Source: Streptomyces pactum (GTDB lineage: Bacteria; Actinomycetota; Actinomycetes; Streptomycetales; Streptomycetaceae). Taken from it: 64,000 nucleotides of DNA. A program made the position numbers and the translations under genes. Shown here one piece after another: positions 17,818-26,700 of this stretch. Location of the stretch: positions 434,001 through 498,000 of the forward strand of contig NZ_JACYXC010000001.1 of the NCBI RefSeq assembly GCF_016031615.1, written 5' to 3'. The number at the start of each line of letters is the position of its first letter. The first letter of the stretch is position 1. Under the pieces are notes generated by a model. It did no database searches, was not told the origin of the DNA, and saw only the letters and a list, made by a program, of their open reading frames with translations.

Positions 17818-18636
17818 ATGACCGCAGACGGCCTCGCACCCGGCCAGATCGACACCAGCCGGCCGCATCCGGCCCGCATGTACGACTACTACCTGGGTGG
17901 CAAGGACCACTACGAGGTGGACCAGGACGCCGCCGCCCACGTCATGGCGATCTATCCGAGCATCAAGACCTGTGCCAGGACCAACCGGTCGTTCATGCAC
18001 CGGGCCACCCGCTGGCTGGCGTCCGAGGCCGGCGTCCGGCAGTTCCTGGACATCGGCACCGGCATCCCCACCGAGCCCAACCTGCACCAGGTGGCGCAGG
18101 CGGTGGCCCCCGACTCCAGAGTGGTCTACACCGACAACGACCCCATCGTCCTCGCCCACGCCCAGGCGCTGCTGCACAGCACCCCGCAGGGCCGCACCTC
18201 CTACATCCAGGCCGACGTCCGGGAGCCGGAGCGCATCGTCAACGCGCCCGAGCTCCACGAGACGCTCGACCTGAGCCGTCCGGTCGCGCTGTCGCTCAAC
18301 GCGCTGTTGCACTTCGTCCCGGACGAGTTCAAGCCGTACGACATCGTCGGCCGTCTGGTTGACGCCCTGCCCTCGGGGAGCTACCTCGTGCTCTCGCACT
18401 GCACACCCGACTTCGACCCGGAGACCTGGGCGAAGGTCGTGGAGATCTACCGCCAGGGTGGCATTCCGGCCCAGGTCCGCAGCCGGGCCGAGGTCCAGGA
18501 GTTCTTCGAGGGGCTGGAGCTGGTCGCCCCGGGCGTCGAGGTGCCGCACCGGTGGCGCCCCGACGACGCGGCGGAGGCCACCGGGGTGACCGACGCCGAG
18601 GTGTCGCTGTACGCGGGTGTGGCCCGCAAGCCCTGA
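17818..18636 (+). CDS. DUF574-type SAM-dependent methyltransferase
   Basis: A 272-residue protein from the ATG at 17818 (GGAGGG 6 bases upstream). It carries the diagnostic HPARMYDYYLGGKDHYEVD block of the actinobacterial DUF574/Methyltransf_19 family near residues 18-40, followed by a Rossmann methyltransferase core with FLDIGTGIPTEPN and VVYTDNDPIVL. These proteins are abundant in Streptomyces and often lie near XRE/DUF397 pairs. The methyl acceptor is unknown. It follows the DUF397 gene by 177 bp and may have its own promoter. Confidence 0.92.
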   Translation: MTADGLAPGQIDTSRPHPARMYDYYLGGKDHYEVDQDAAAHVMAIYPSIKTCARTNRSFMHRATRWLASEAGVRQFLDIGTGIPTEPNLHQVAQAVAPDSRVVYTDNDPIVLAHAQALLHSTPQGRTSYIQADVREPERIVNAPELHETLDLSRPVALSLNALLHFVPDEFKPYDIVGRLVDALPSGSYLVLSHCTPDFDPETWAKVVEIYRQGGIPAQVRSRAEVQEFFEGLELVAPGVEVPHRWRPDDAAEATGVTDAEVSLYAGVARKP

Positions 18637-18666
18637 CGTCTGACGGTCCGCCACCCGCGCGGTACC

Positions 18667-18699
18667 GCCCACCGGGTGGTCCCGCCGCCGGTGGTGGGC
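18667..18699 (+). terminator. candidate terminator hairpin
   Basis: GCCCACC (18667-18673) and GGTGGGC (18693-18699) form a 7-bp GC stem 30 bp after the methyltransferase stop. There is no U-tract; moderate support only. Confidence 0.4.
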
Positions 18700-18753
18700 C
18701 GTCCGGCGGAGCGCCGGGTCGCGCCGCGCGGCGGGCCCGGTGAGCCTGGGGGG

Positions 18754-20217
18754 ATGACCGGTACCGTTCCCGTCCGCGCCCCCGGCACCCGCGCCCCGGC
18801 ACCCGTACCGGTCCGGCGGCGCGCGGTCCCCTGGCTCGCCCTGGTGGCGCTGGCCTTCGCCGCCGTCCAGCTGGCCCTGGTGGTGCCGCGGACCTCCGTC
18901 GGGCTGCTGTGGGACGAGAGCGTCTACGCCTCGCAGGTCGATCCCCGGCACCCGGCGGCGTTCTTCAGCGCGCCGCGCTCGCGCGGCGTGAGCGTGCTGG
19001 TGGCACCGCTGGTCGCGGTGACCGACTCGGCCGCGGTGATCCGCACCGTGCTGGCGCTCGCGTCGGCGGCGGCGCTGTACGCGGTGTTCCGGGTGTGGCG
19101 GCCGCTGCTGGGGCACCGGGCGACGGCCTGCGCCGCGCTCTTCCTCGCCGGGCTGTGGATCACCCAGATCAGCGGCTCCCAGGTGATGCCCAACCTCTGG
19201 GTGGCGTACGGCGCGGTGGCGGCGGTCGGCTGGTTCCTCCGGGCCCCCGGCGAGCCGCGCGCCCGCTGGTGGCTCGCCGCGGCCCTGGCCGCCGTCACCC
19301 TGCTCCGCCTGCCCGAGGGCGGCTGGCTGGCGCTGCCGCTGCTGGTGGCCGCGGCGACGGTGCCGGCCTGGCGGTGCGCGCTGCCCGCCGTCCTCGCCGG
19401 CCCGGCGCTGGGCGCCGTGCAGTGGGTCGTCGAGGCGTACGTCCGGTTCGGCGGCGTCCCGGAGCGGCTGCGGACGGCCGGCGCCACCGAGGGCGGCATG
19501 CACCCGCACTGGAACGTGGGCACGGTGCTGCGCAGCCTCAACGGCCCCCTGCTGTGCCGGCCCTGCGGGACCGACGGGCCGCACCCGCTGATGACCCTGT
19601 GGTGGTGGGCGCTGCCGCTGCTGACCGCCGCGGCCCTGGTGACCGCCCGGCGCCACCGCCGGACCGCCACCGCACTGCTGCCCGTGGTGTGCGCCGCCTC
19701 GCTGGCCCTGTCCTACCTGTTCCTCATCGGGTTCTCGGCACCGCGCTTCCTGCTGCCGGCGTACGCACTGCTGTCGCTGCCGGTCGCCGCCTGGGTGGTG
19801 CACACCGTCGGGCACGCCCGGTCCCGGGTCCGGGCCGCCACCGTGGTGGCCGCGCTGACCGCCGCGCACCTGGGGGTGCAGACCGCCGTGCTGGTCCACT
19901 CCACGGCCTCCACCGCCGCCACCGCCCGGGTCTACCAGCGCGCCGCCGCCGACCTGCGGGAGCTGGGGCTGCGGCCGCCGTGCCTGGTGACCGGTCCGCG
20001 GGCGCTGCCCGTCGGCTACGCGGCCGGCTGCGCCTCGGCCCAGGTGGCGGGGAACAACCGCTCCACCACCGCCGCGGAACTGCGCCGCCGGGCCGCCCGG
20101 GTGCCGGCCGCCGCGCTCGCCGGGCGGGGCGGGGGGACGGCCCCGCACTTCGCCCGGGACTGGGTCCGGCACACCATGCCGCGCACCGGCTGGACGGTGA
20201 CCTCACCACGCCGCTGA
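18754..20217 (+). CDS. polytopic membrane protein, glycosyltransferase 39-like
   Basis: A 487-residue integral membrane protein. After a basic cytoplasmic N-terminus (residues 1-28) there are about ten hydrophobic segments with short loops. The first extracytoplasmic loop contains LLWDESVYASQVDP, which has the Asp-Glu placement typical of GT-C (ArnT/PMT-type, GT39/GT83) enzymes that use polyprenyl-phosphate sugars. A late extracytoplasmic domain of roughly 90 residues (from VYQRAAADLRELG) has two Cys and may be disulfide-bonded. The ATG at 18754 comes after a G-run. Donor and acceptor are unknown, and no cell-wall operon is adjacent. Confidence 0.72.
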   Translation: MTGTVPVRAPGTRAPAPVPVRRRAVPWLALVALAFAAVQLALVVPRTSVGLLWDESVYASQVDPRHPAAFFSAPRSRGVSVLVAPLVAVTDSAAVIRTVLALASAAALYAVFRVWRPLLGHRATACAALFLAGLWITQISGSQVMPNLWVAYGAVAAVGWFLRAPGEPRARWWLAAALAAVTLLRLPEGGWLALPLLVAAATVPAWRCALPAVLAGPALGAVQWVVEAYVRFGGVPERLRTAGATEGGMHPHWNVGTVLRSLNGPLLCRPCGTDGPHPLMTLWWWALPLLTAAALVTARRHRRTATALLPVVCAASLALSYLFLIGFSAPRFLLPAYALLSLPVAAWVVHTVGHARSRVRAATVVAALTAAHLGVQTAVLVHSTASTAATARVYQRAAADLRELGLRPPCLVTGPRALPVGYAAGCASAQVAGNNRSTTAAELRRRAARVPAAALAGRGGGTAPHFARDWVRHTMPRTGWTVTSPRR

Positions 20218-20636
20218 CCGGAGAGGCGGCTGGGGCGCGCCCGAGGCGGAGGGGTCGCCGGGGCCGGAGGGGTCGCCGGGGCCGGAGGGGCCGCCGGGGC
20301 GGAGGCGTCCATCGGCCGCGTGCGGGCCGGGCCCAAGCGGTACGGCGTACGGGCGGTACGGCATACGGGCGGGGGCCGGCCGGGCACCCCGGTACGTCCG
20401 TCAGGCACCACGGCGGGACGGTCGCCGGGCGGTCGGCACGGCGGACGGCCGGGCCGCTCGACGGGCGGACGGCACGACGGATCACCGGGCACGGCGTCCG
20501 GGTGGAGTCGGATCGCCGGGGCGCGCCGTCCGGGCGGGGCGCGGCAGCCGGGGCACGCGGTGCGGTGGAGGTGCGGCAGGCGGGGCGCGCCGCGCTCCGG
20601 CCGCCGCACCCGCCGCTCACCGGCCGGTGGGGCCGC
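20218..20636. repeat. noncoding stretch with an 18-bp tandem repeat
   Basis: 419 bases between convergent genes without a credible frame. Three copies of an 18-bp unit (CGGAGGGGTCGCCGGGGC, with one C/T change in the third) run from 20247 to 20300. The rest contains CGGGCGG-type words (20340-20560). No function visible. Confidence 0.7.
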
Positions 20637-22124
20637 TCACCAGTCGGTGGGCGCGTAGTCCTTGAGGAAGCAGCCGAACAGGTCCTCGCCGCGCTCTCCC
20701 CGGACGATCGGGTCGTACACCCGGGCGGCGCCGTCCACCAGGTCCAGCGGGGCGTGGAAGCCGGCCTCGGCCAGCCGCATCTTGTCCGGGTGCGGGCGTT
20801 CGTCGGTGATCCAGCCGGTGTCGACGCTGGTCATCAGGATGCCGTCGGTCTCGAACATCTCCCGCGCGCTGGTCCGGGTGAGCATGTTGAGCGCGGCCTT
20901 GGCCATGTTGGTGTGCGGGTGCCCCGCACCCTTGTAGCCGCGGCTGAACTTGCCCTCCATCGCGGAGACGTTCACCACGTACTTGCGGCGCGCCGGGGAG
21001 GCGGCCATCGCCGCGCGCAACCGGCTGACCAGGATGAACGGCGCGGTCTCGTTGCACAGCTGCACTTCCAGCAGCTCCACCGGATCGACCTCGTGGACCC
21101 GCTGGATCCAGGTGTTGGTGGCGTCCAGGTCGGGGATGAGGCCGCCCGCGTCGATCGCGGTCCCGGCCTCGATCCGGGCGGGCGAGGCGGAGCCGGGGGT
21201 GAGCGCCAGCGCGGCCACGTCATCGGGGGTCAGTGCGCCGTCCCGGCCGGTCCGGGGCGCGGGCAGCGCCGCCTGGGCACCGCTGCCGAAGGTGCCGATC
21301 ACCTCGGAGGCGGGGAGTTCCCCGGCGGGCAGCGGCGCCGACTCGCCCGCGATCAGCTCGGCGTACGCCTGCCGGCTGCGGCGCACCGTCTGCGCGGCGT
21401 TGTTGATCAGGATGTCCAGCGGTCCGGCGGCGCTCACCGAGTCGGCGAGCGCGACCACCTGCGCGGGGTCGCGCAGGTCGATGCCGACGATCTTGAGCCG
21501 GTGGAGCCAGTCCGCGCTGTCCGGCATCGCGGTGAAGCGCCGGACCGCGTCGTTGGGGAAGCGCGTGGTGATGGTGGTGTGCGCGCCGTCGCGCAGCAGC
21601 CGCAGCGCGATGTACATGCCGATCTTGGCGCGCCCGCCGGTGAGCAGGGCCCGGCGCCCGGTCAGGTCGGTGCGGGCGTCCCGCCGCGAACGGTTCTCCT
21701 GGGCACAGGTCTGGCAGAGCTGGTGGTAGAAGGCGTCCACCTCGGTGTACCGGGTCTTGCAGACGTAGCAGGACCTGGGGCGCTCCAGGATGCCGGCGAT
21801 CTCGGTGGTCACCGAGCTGGTGAGGGCCCGGCCCAGGGTCTCGTCGTCGATCCGGTCGGCGGCCCCGGTGGCGGTCGCCTCGGTGACCGCGCGGTCGTGG
21901 GCGGTCTTGGCGGCGCGCCGCTCCTGGCGGCGGCGCTGCTTGACCATCCGGTAGATGCCGGAGGTGGCGCGGCGGACCGTGATGGCGTCGGGGTGGTCCA
22001 GCGGCAGCTCGTCGAGTTCGGCGAGCACGCCGAGGCAGACCGCCAGGCGCTCGGGGTCGATGCCCGGGTGCCGCTCGGTGCCCGAGCCCGTCTCTTCGGC
22101 CCGGCCGCTGTCAGTCACCGTCAT
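20637..22124 (-). CDS. SDR-family oxidoreductase with N-terminal zinc finger
   Basis: A 495-residue protein. Residues about 25-130 are helical, followed by a four-Cys motif CYVC-x17-CQTC (near 140-165) that should bind zinc. A Rossmann SDR domain starts at LLTGGRAKIGMYIALRLL and continues with DILINNAAQ. In the catalytic region the usual YxxxK is not evident: the Lys of HTNMAK is present, but Thr stands four residues before it instead of Tyr, with NVSAMEGKFSRGYKGAG just before. The activity may therefore be unusual or lost. A start at the ATG at 22124 is assumed; a GGAA lies 13 bases upstream. A MarR gene is 92 bp upstream on the same strand and may be its regulator. Substrate unknown. Confidence 0.85.
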   Translation of the reverse strand: MTVTDSGRAEETGSGTERHPGIDPERLAVCLGVLAELDELPLDHPDAITVRRATSGIYRMVKQRRRQERRAAKTAHDRAVTEATATGAADRIDDETLGRALTSSVTTEIAGILERPRSCYVCKTRYTEVDAFYHQLCQTCAQENRSRRDARTDLTGRRALLTGGRAKIGMYIALRLLRDGAHTTITTRFPNDAVRRFTAMPDSADWLHRLKIVGIDLRDPAQVVALADSVSAAGPLDILINNAAQTVRRSRQAYAELIAGESAPLPAGELPASEVIGTFGSGAQAALPAPRTGRDGALTPDDVAALALTPGSASPARIEAGTAIDAGGLIPDLDATNTWIQRVHEVDPVELLEVQLCNETAPFILVSRLRAAMAASPARRKYVVNVSAMEGKFSRGYKGAGHPHTNMAKAALNMLTRTSAREMFETDGILMTSVDTGWITDERPHPDKMRLAEAGFHAPLDLVDGAARVYDPIVRGERGEDLFGCFLKDYAPTDW

Positions 22125-22216
22125 CGCCGCTGCCGCTTCCTGGTTCGTCTGTTCTACCGGTACTCCGGCGGAACTGTACGAAAGCGGAGGCGGCGACGCC
22201 AAACCGGTGGTGGCGC

Positions 22217-22648
22217 TCAGGGCGCGCCCATCAGCGGGCCGAGCCGGTGCAGCAGTGTCGCCAGCGCCGCCCGCTCCTCGTCGGTGAGGGCTTCCAGCGC
22301 CTGGTGCACGCCGTGCATCTCCGCCCGCAGCCGGGCGATCAGCTCGGTCCCGGCGGCGGTGGGGGTGACCAGTTTGACGCGCCGGTCGTGCGCGGAGGGC
22401 GTTCGTTCGACCAGACCGCGCGCCTCCAGCCGGGTGATCAGACCGGTGGCGTTGGAGGCGTCGCACACCAGGCGGTCGGCGAGGATCCGCATGGGCAGCG
22501 GGCTGCGGTCCACGGCGCTCAGGGCGCGGGCCTGCGCGGTGGTCAGCCCGTGCCGGGCGGCGGCGCGGCTGAAGTCGTGGTAGTAGCCACGGACGACGAC
22601 GGCCAGCGGATCGATCAGGTCGTCGGGCGCTGGTGGCTGGGAGGACAT
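22217..22648 (-). CDS. MarR-family transcriptional regulator
   Basis: A 143-residue winged-helix protein: dimerisation helices at both ends, recognition region MRILADRLVCDASNATGLITRLEARGLVERTP and wing SAHDRRVKLVTPTAAG (about 50-100). It is transcribed in the same direction as the zinc-finger SDR downstream. The ATG at 22648 is the first sensible start; the binding site upstream is weak. Ligand unknown. Confidence 0.92.
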   Translation of the reverse strand: MSSQPPAPDDLIDPLAVVVRGYYHDFSRAAARHGLTTAQARALSAVDRSPLPMRILADRLVCDASNATGLITRLEARGLVERTPSAHDRRVKLVTPTAAGTELIARLRAEMHGVHQALEALTDEERAALATLLHRLGPLMGAP

Positions 22649-23512
22649 ACCGCCATCGTAATGACCACCCGGCGCACCAGCGGTCTCCGGTCGGCGGGGG
22701 CGGGCGTGCCCCGGCGGTCCGCGGGCCGCCGCGACGGTCCGCGGACCGGCGACCGGGACGGGCGAGGAGGCGGCCCCCCGGCGCCGGGCGGGCGCCGGGG
22801 GGCGGCCCGGCGCCCGGAGGACGGCGGAGGCGCACGGCGGAGCCGGAGCGGCCGAACGGTCCCGCGGCGGACCCGGGCGGTAGACGGCCGGAGCGGGAGG
22901 CGGGCCCGGCCCGAGGGGCGCAGACGGGACCGTGGCGCGGGCGGTGGCGGCCCAGCCGGCATACGCGGACGGCCCGGGGCCCCGTGCGCGGTCACCGTCG
23001 CCTCCGCCCCGGGGCCGGCACCCACGCGCCGTTGACCGGCCTCCCGGCACCGGGAGGGCATCGGCGGACGGCCCGGCGGACAACAGCGGACGGGAGGACA
23101 GCGGAGCCGGAGCGGTCGGACGGTCCCGCGGCGGACCCGGGCGGTAGACGGCCGGAGCAGGAGGCGGTACCGGACAGGGGCCCGACCCGAGGGGCGCAGA
23201 CGGGACCGGGCGGGCGGCCCGGACCGGACAGCGGGGCCGGGCCGCGCACCGGAGGCGGGACCGGGCACCGGAGGCGGGACCGGGCACCGGAGGCGGGACC
23301 GGGCAGGGGCACGGGCCGACTGCGGGGCCGGCGCGGGGCGGCCGGACCGGGGACGCCCCCGGAGGCCGACCGTGGGTGCCGGGCGCAGCGGGGTCGCCCG
23401 GGAGGGTGCCCTCGGGCGGGCCGGGCGGCGCGTCGGCGGCCGGTGCCCGGCCCGGACGGTGCCCGCGTGCCAGACTGCCGCCCGGGCGTCGACGGGGTGA
23501 CGGGAGCCACCG
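22649..23512. repeat. noncoding stretch with dispersed and tandem repeats
   Basis: 864 bases between divergent genes with no credible frame. A block at 22837-22932 recurs at 23101-23208: the first 58 bp match with two changes at an offset of 264, then an indel, then GAGGGGCGCAGACGGGACCG again. A 19-bp unit GGAGGCGGGACCGGGCACC is repeated 2.8 times at 23251-23304. These are duplications of GC-rich DNA; no CRISPR-like spacer pattern is present. Confidence 0.7.
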
Positions 23513-24892
23513 GTGGTGACGGAGCAGCGTGACCTGGCCCGGGCCAGAGCCCGCCAGGAGGTCGGCCGGCTGATCGCGGCGGGGGTCCGCGGCACCGCTG
23601 TGACCTGGGTGGACAACGCGGGGCTGACGCGGGTGAAGGCGGTCCCCACCGACCGGCTGGAACAGGTCGTCAGCCGTGGCGTGGGCATGTCGCCGGTGTT
23701 CGACGTCTTCCTGGTGGACGACTCGATCACCGACAGCCGCCATGTCGGCGGCCCGGACGGCGATCTGCGGCTGTTCCCCGACCTGTCGCGGCTGACGCCG
23801 CTGGCCGCCCAGCCCGGCTGGGCCTGGGCACCGGCCGACCGCTACGACCAGCGGGGCGCCCCGCACCCGGTGTGCCAGCGGTGGTTCGCACACCGGATGA
23901 CCGAGCGGGCCCGGCGGCGCGGCCTGGAGGTGCGCGTGGGGTTCGAGACGGAGTGGGTGGTGATGCCCGCCGACGGCCCGGCCCCAGGTGGCACCGGCGG
24001 TCCGGCCCCGGGCACCGCCGACACCGGGCCGGCCTACGGGATGGCCCGGCTGGTGGCGCACTCCGACTACCTCGCCGCGCTGCTCGACGCGCTGCACGCC
24101 CAGCACGTGCCCGTACTCCAGCTCCACCCGGAGTACGCGCCAGGGCAGTTCGAGATCTCCGCCGCCCCCGCCGGGCCGGTCGAGGCGGCGGACACCGCGG
24201 TCCTGGTGCGCGAGACCGTACGGGGGGTGTCGGCCCGCCACCGGCTGGCGGCGGTCTTCGGCCCGGTGGTCGAGCCCGGGCAGCTGGGCAACGGCGGCCA
24301 CCTCCACCTCAGCCTCCGGCAGCAGGACCGCAACCTGTGCCGCGGCGGGGACGGGCCGTTCGGGATGACCGCGACCTGCGAGGCGTTCCTCGCCGGGGTG
24401 CTGCGGGAGCTGCCCGCGCTGCTGGCGGTCGGGGCACCCTCGCCGGCGAGCTACCTGCGCCTGGTGCCGTCCCGGTGGGCCGGTGCCTACCGGTGCTGGG
24501 GGCTGGAGAACCGGGAGGCGGCGCTCCGCTTCATCTGCGGCCCGGCCGACGACCCGGACGCCGCCAACGCCGAGGTGAAGTGCTTCGACGCGGCGGCCAA
24601 TCCGTATCTCGCGGTGGGCGCGGTGATCGCCGCGGGCCTGGCGGGGATCGACGCGGGCCTGCGTCTGCCGCCGCCGGTCGCCGGTGACCCGGCCCGCGCG
24701 GACGAACCACCGCCCCGGCTGCCGGAGTCGCTGGAGGAATCCGTGCGCCACTTCGAGGAGTCGGCGGTGCTCCGCGAGGCGCTCGGCGAGCCGCTGTGGG
24801 AGTCGGTGGCGGCAGTGCGCCGCGCCGAGTGCGCGCTGTTCGCGGGGGCCACCCCGCAGGAGATCGCCGCCGCCACCCGCCGGCGGTACTGA
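23513..24892 (+). CDS. glutamine synthetase-family protein
   Basis: A 459-residue protein of the glutamine synthetase superfamily (GlnA-like, not housekeeping GlnA). It has the N-terminal beta-grasp region (VTWVDNAGLTRVKAVPTDRL), the metal-binding GFETEWVV, the ATP/metal block GNGGHLHLSL and the RLVPSRWAGAYRCWGLENREAALRF substrate region. A Gly/Pro insertion follows GFETEWVV. Such paralogues usually join glutamate to amines other than ammonia, for example polyamines, ethanolamine or isopropylamine. Three bases downstream starts an amidohydrolase; the two together match the halves of fungal FluG. GTG start at 23513. The acceptor amine is not known. Confidence 0.88.
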   Translation: MVTEQRDLARARARQEVGRLIAAGVRGTAVTWVDNAGLTRVKAVPTDRLEQVVSRGVGMSPVFDVFLVDDSITDSRHVGGPDGDLRLFPDLSRLTPLAAQPGWAWAPADRYDQRGAPHPVCQRWFAHRMTERARRRGLEVRVGFETEWVVMPADGPAPGGTGGPAPGTADTGPAYGMARLVAHSDYLAALLDALHAQHVPVLQLHPEYAPGQFEISAAPAGPVEAADTAVLVRETVRGVSARHRLAAVFGPVVEPGQLGNGGHLHLSLRQQDRNLCRGGDGPFGMTATCEAFLAGVLRELPALLAVGAPSPASYLRLVPSRWAGAYRCWGLENREAALRFICGPADDPDAANAEVKCFDAAANPYLAVGAVIAAGLAGIDAGLRLPPPVAGDPARADEPPPRLPESLEESVRHFEESAVLREALGEPLWESVAAVRRAECALFAGATPQEIAAATRRRY

Positions 24893-24895
24893 GCG

Positions 24896-26029
24896 GTGCC
24901 GGTGCCGCTGCCGGCGCTGATCGACCACCACTGCCACGGGGTGGTCCGTACCACGGTGGCGCCCGGGGCGTTCGCGGCGCTGCTGACCGAGTCGGACGCC
25001 CCACCGGCGCCGGGCACCAGCTTCTTCGACACCCAACTGGGCTTCGCGGTCCGCCGCTGGTGCCCGCCGCTGCTCGGACTGCTGCCGCACTGCCCGCCCG
25101 AGCGCTATCTGGCACGGCGGGCGGAGCTGGGGGCCGGGGAGGTCACCCGGCGGCTGCTGCGCGCCAGCGGCATCCGGACCTTCCTGGTGGACACCGGGCT
25201 GCCGGGGGACCTCACCACCCCCGGGGAGCTGGCCGAGGCGGCCGGGGGCGACGCGGCGGAGGTCGTCCGGCTGGAGAGCCTCGCCGAGCGGGTCGCCGAC
25301 CACACCCCGGCCGCCGGGGCGTACCCGGAGGCGGCGGTGGACGCGGTACGGCGGGCCGCGCGCACCGCCGTCGCCTTCAAGTCGGTGGCCGCCTACCGCT
25401 GCGGCCTGGACTTCGCACCGGGCCCGCCGGCCCCGGCCGAGGTCCGCTCGGCGGCCGGCCGCTGGCTCACCGCACGCCGGCCCGGCACCCGGCTCACCGA
25501 CCCGGTCCTCATCCGCCATCTGCTGTGGGCGGCGGCCGGCACCGGTCTGCCGCTCCAGTTGCACACCGGTTTCGGCGACCCCGACCTGGATCTGCGCCGC
25601 GGTGACCCGCTGCTGCTCACCGGTTTCATCCGCGCGGTGCGGCACACCGGCTGCCCGCTGGTCCTGCTGCACGGCTACCCGTACCACCGGAGCGCGGCCT
25701 GCCTCGCCCAGCTGTACCCGCACGTGTACGCGGACATCGGCCTGGCGGTGGGGCACGCCGGGGTGCGGGCGGCGGCCGTGGTCGCCGAGGCGCTGGAACT
25801 CGCCCCGTTCGGCAAGCTGTTGTTCTCCACCGACGCCTACGGCCTGCCGGAGCTGTACCTGGTGGGCGCCCGGCTGTTCACCGGCGCGCTCTCCGCCCTG
25901 CTGGAACGCTGGGTCGCCGAAGGCGCCTGGTCCGCCCCCGACGCCGCCCGGGTCGCCGCCCTGGTCTGCGCGGACAACGCCCGCCGCCTCTACCGCCTGT
26001 CCCCGGTGCCGCCGGCGTCCCCGGGGTGA
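24896..26029 (+). CDS. amidohydrolase-family protein (FluG N-terminal-like)
   Basis: A 377-residue TIM-barrel amidohydrolase. The metal-binding HxH is in LIDHHCHGVV near residue 10-13. Further conserved positions are LQLHTGFGDPD (about 223), LLHGYPYH (about 258) and the late Asp in FSTDAYGLPELYLVGA (about 310). These fit the amidohydrolase_2/uronate-isomerase-like group found at the N-terminus of FluG. The GTG start lies three bases after the glutamine synthetase-like gene, so the pair is an operon. It probably hydrolyses or decarboxylates the product or precursor of its partner; which is not shown. Confidence 0.86.
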   Translation: MPVPLPALIDHHCHGVVRTTVAPGAFAALLTESDAPPAPGTSFFDTQLGFAVRRWCPPLLGLLPHCPPERYLARRAELGAGEVTRRLLRASGIRTFLVDTGLPGDLTTPGELAEAAGGDAAEVVRLESLAERVADHTPAAGAYPEAAVDAVRRAARTAVAFKSVAAYRCGLDFAPGPPAPAEVRSAAGRWLTARRPGTRLTDPVLIRHLLWAAAGTGLPLQLHTGFGDPDLDLRRGDPLLLTGFIRAVRHTGCPLVLLHGYPYHRSAACLAQLYPHVYADIGLAVGHAGVRAAAVVAEALELAPFGKLLFSTDAYGLPELYLVGARLFTGALSALLERWVAEGAWSAPDAARVAALVCADNARRLYRLSPVPPASPG

Positions 26030-26700
26030 CACCACGGGCGGGCCGGACCCCGCCACGGCCGGCACCCTGCTCACCACCGGCACCGGCCACGACCGGCTCA
26101 GAGCGCACGACCGGCCCAGCGCTCATGGCCGGCCCGAGGAGTGGAATGCCCGCCGCGACGGAGGTGGCCGGCCGCCCTGTACCGTCGCGGGACCGCCTCG
26201 ACGTGGCGCCGGCGCCGCCGTACCGGGTGCTCCGTCCGCCCGTGCTCCAGCTCCGGTTGACCGGTGATCCGGGCGCCGTGGACCGCCGGCCCCGCGTCCT
26301 CGGCCGGGCCGCCGGTGCGGTGCGCAGCGGGACGCGCGACACCCGGGCCCGCACCGGCCCCCTCCGGACCCCGGCCGGCCCCGGCGGGTCCTTCGTCCAA
26401 CGACTCCCGCAAGTCCACCCCGGCACCGGGGGGAACGCCCGCCACACGCGGCGTCCGGCCGGGGCCGGCTCGATGGTGTCCACGATCCGGATCACCGCCG
26501 CTCCGGTGTTCCGAACCCCGCAAAACCCTTAATTATAGGGCAGGTTGCACCACTCGGCGGTACCGCGGCCGGGCCGGTGCCGGTCGGTCCGGTGGCGCAC
26601 CGGTCGGTGATCAACACCCTCGGGTAGCGTAGATGTTCGAAAAGCGAGAAGCAGGCGGAACCGTTCCGCGCGGGCCCGAGCACAGTAGGTGTTGGAACGT
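26030..26700. other. noncoding stretch upstream of an SDR gene
   Basis: 671 bases. The left 480 are GC-rich without a credible frame. An abrupt AT-rich patch at 26515-26545 holds the palindrome listed separately, and 26600-26700 is moderately AT-rich, so the SDR promoter is probably here. Confidence 0.5.
26526..26540. promoter_or_regulatory. AT-rich near-palindrome CCCT-N7-AGGG
   Basis: CCCTTAATTATAGGG is nearly palindromic and stands out in very GC-rich DNA, 160 bp upstream of the SDR start. It could be an operator or part of a promoter (TAATTA). Assigned by eye. Confidence 0.35.

Noticed and set aside
18909..22583. Plus-strand open frame of about 1220 codons
   Set aside because: Out of frame with the membrane protein gene and antisense to the zinc-finger SDR and MarR genes, which have clear domains.
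23251..23304. Short regularly repeated unit, considered as a CRISPR array
   Set aside because: The 19-bp units are directly abutting with no unique spacers, and no cas gene is present.
22217..26083. Minus-strand open frame of about 1290 codons
   Set aside because: Only its last 143 codons (the MarR protein) are real; the rest is antisense to the glutamine synthetase-like and amidohydrolase genes.
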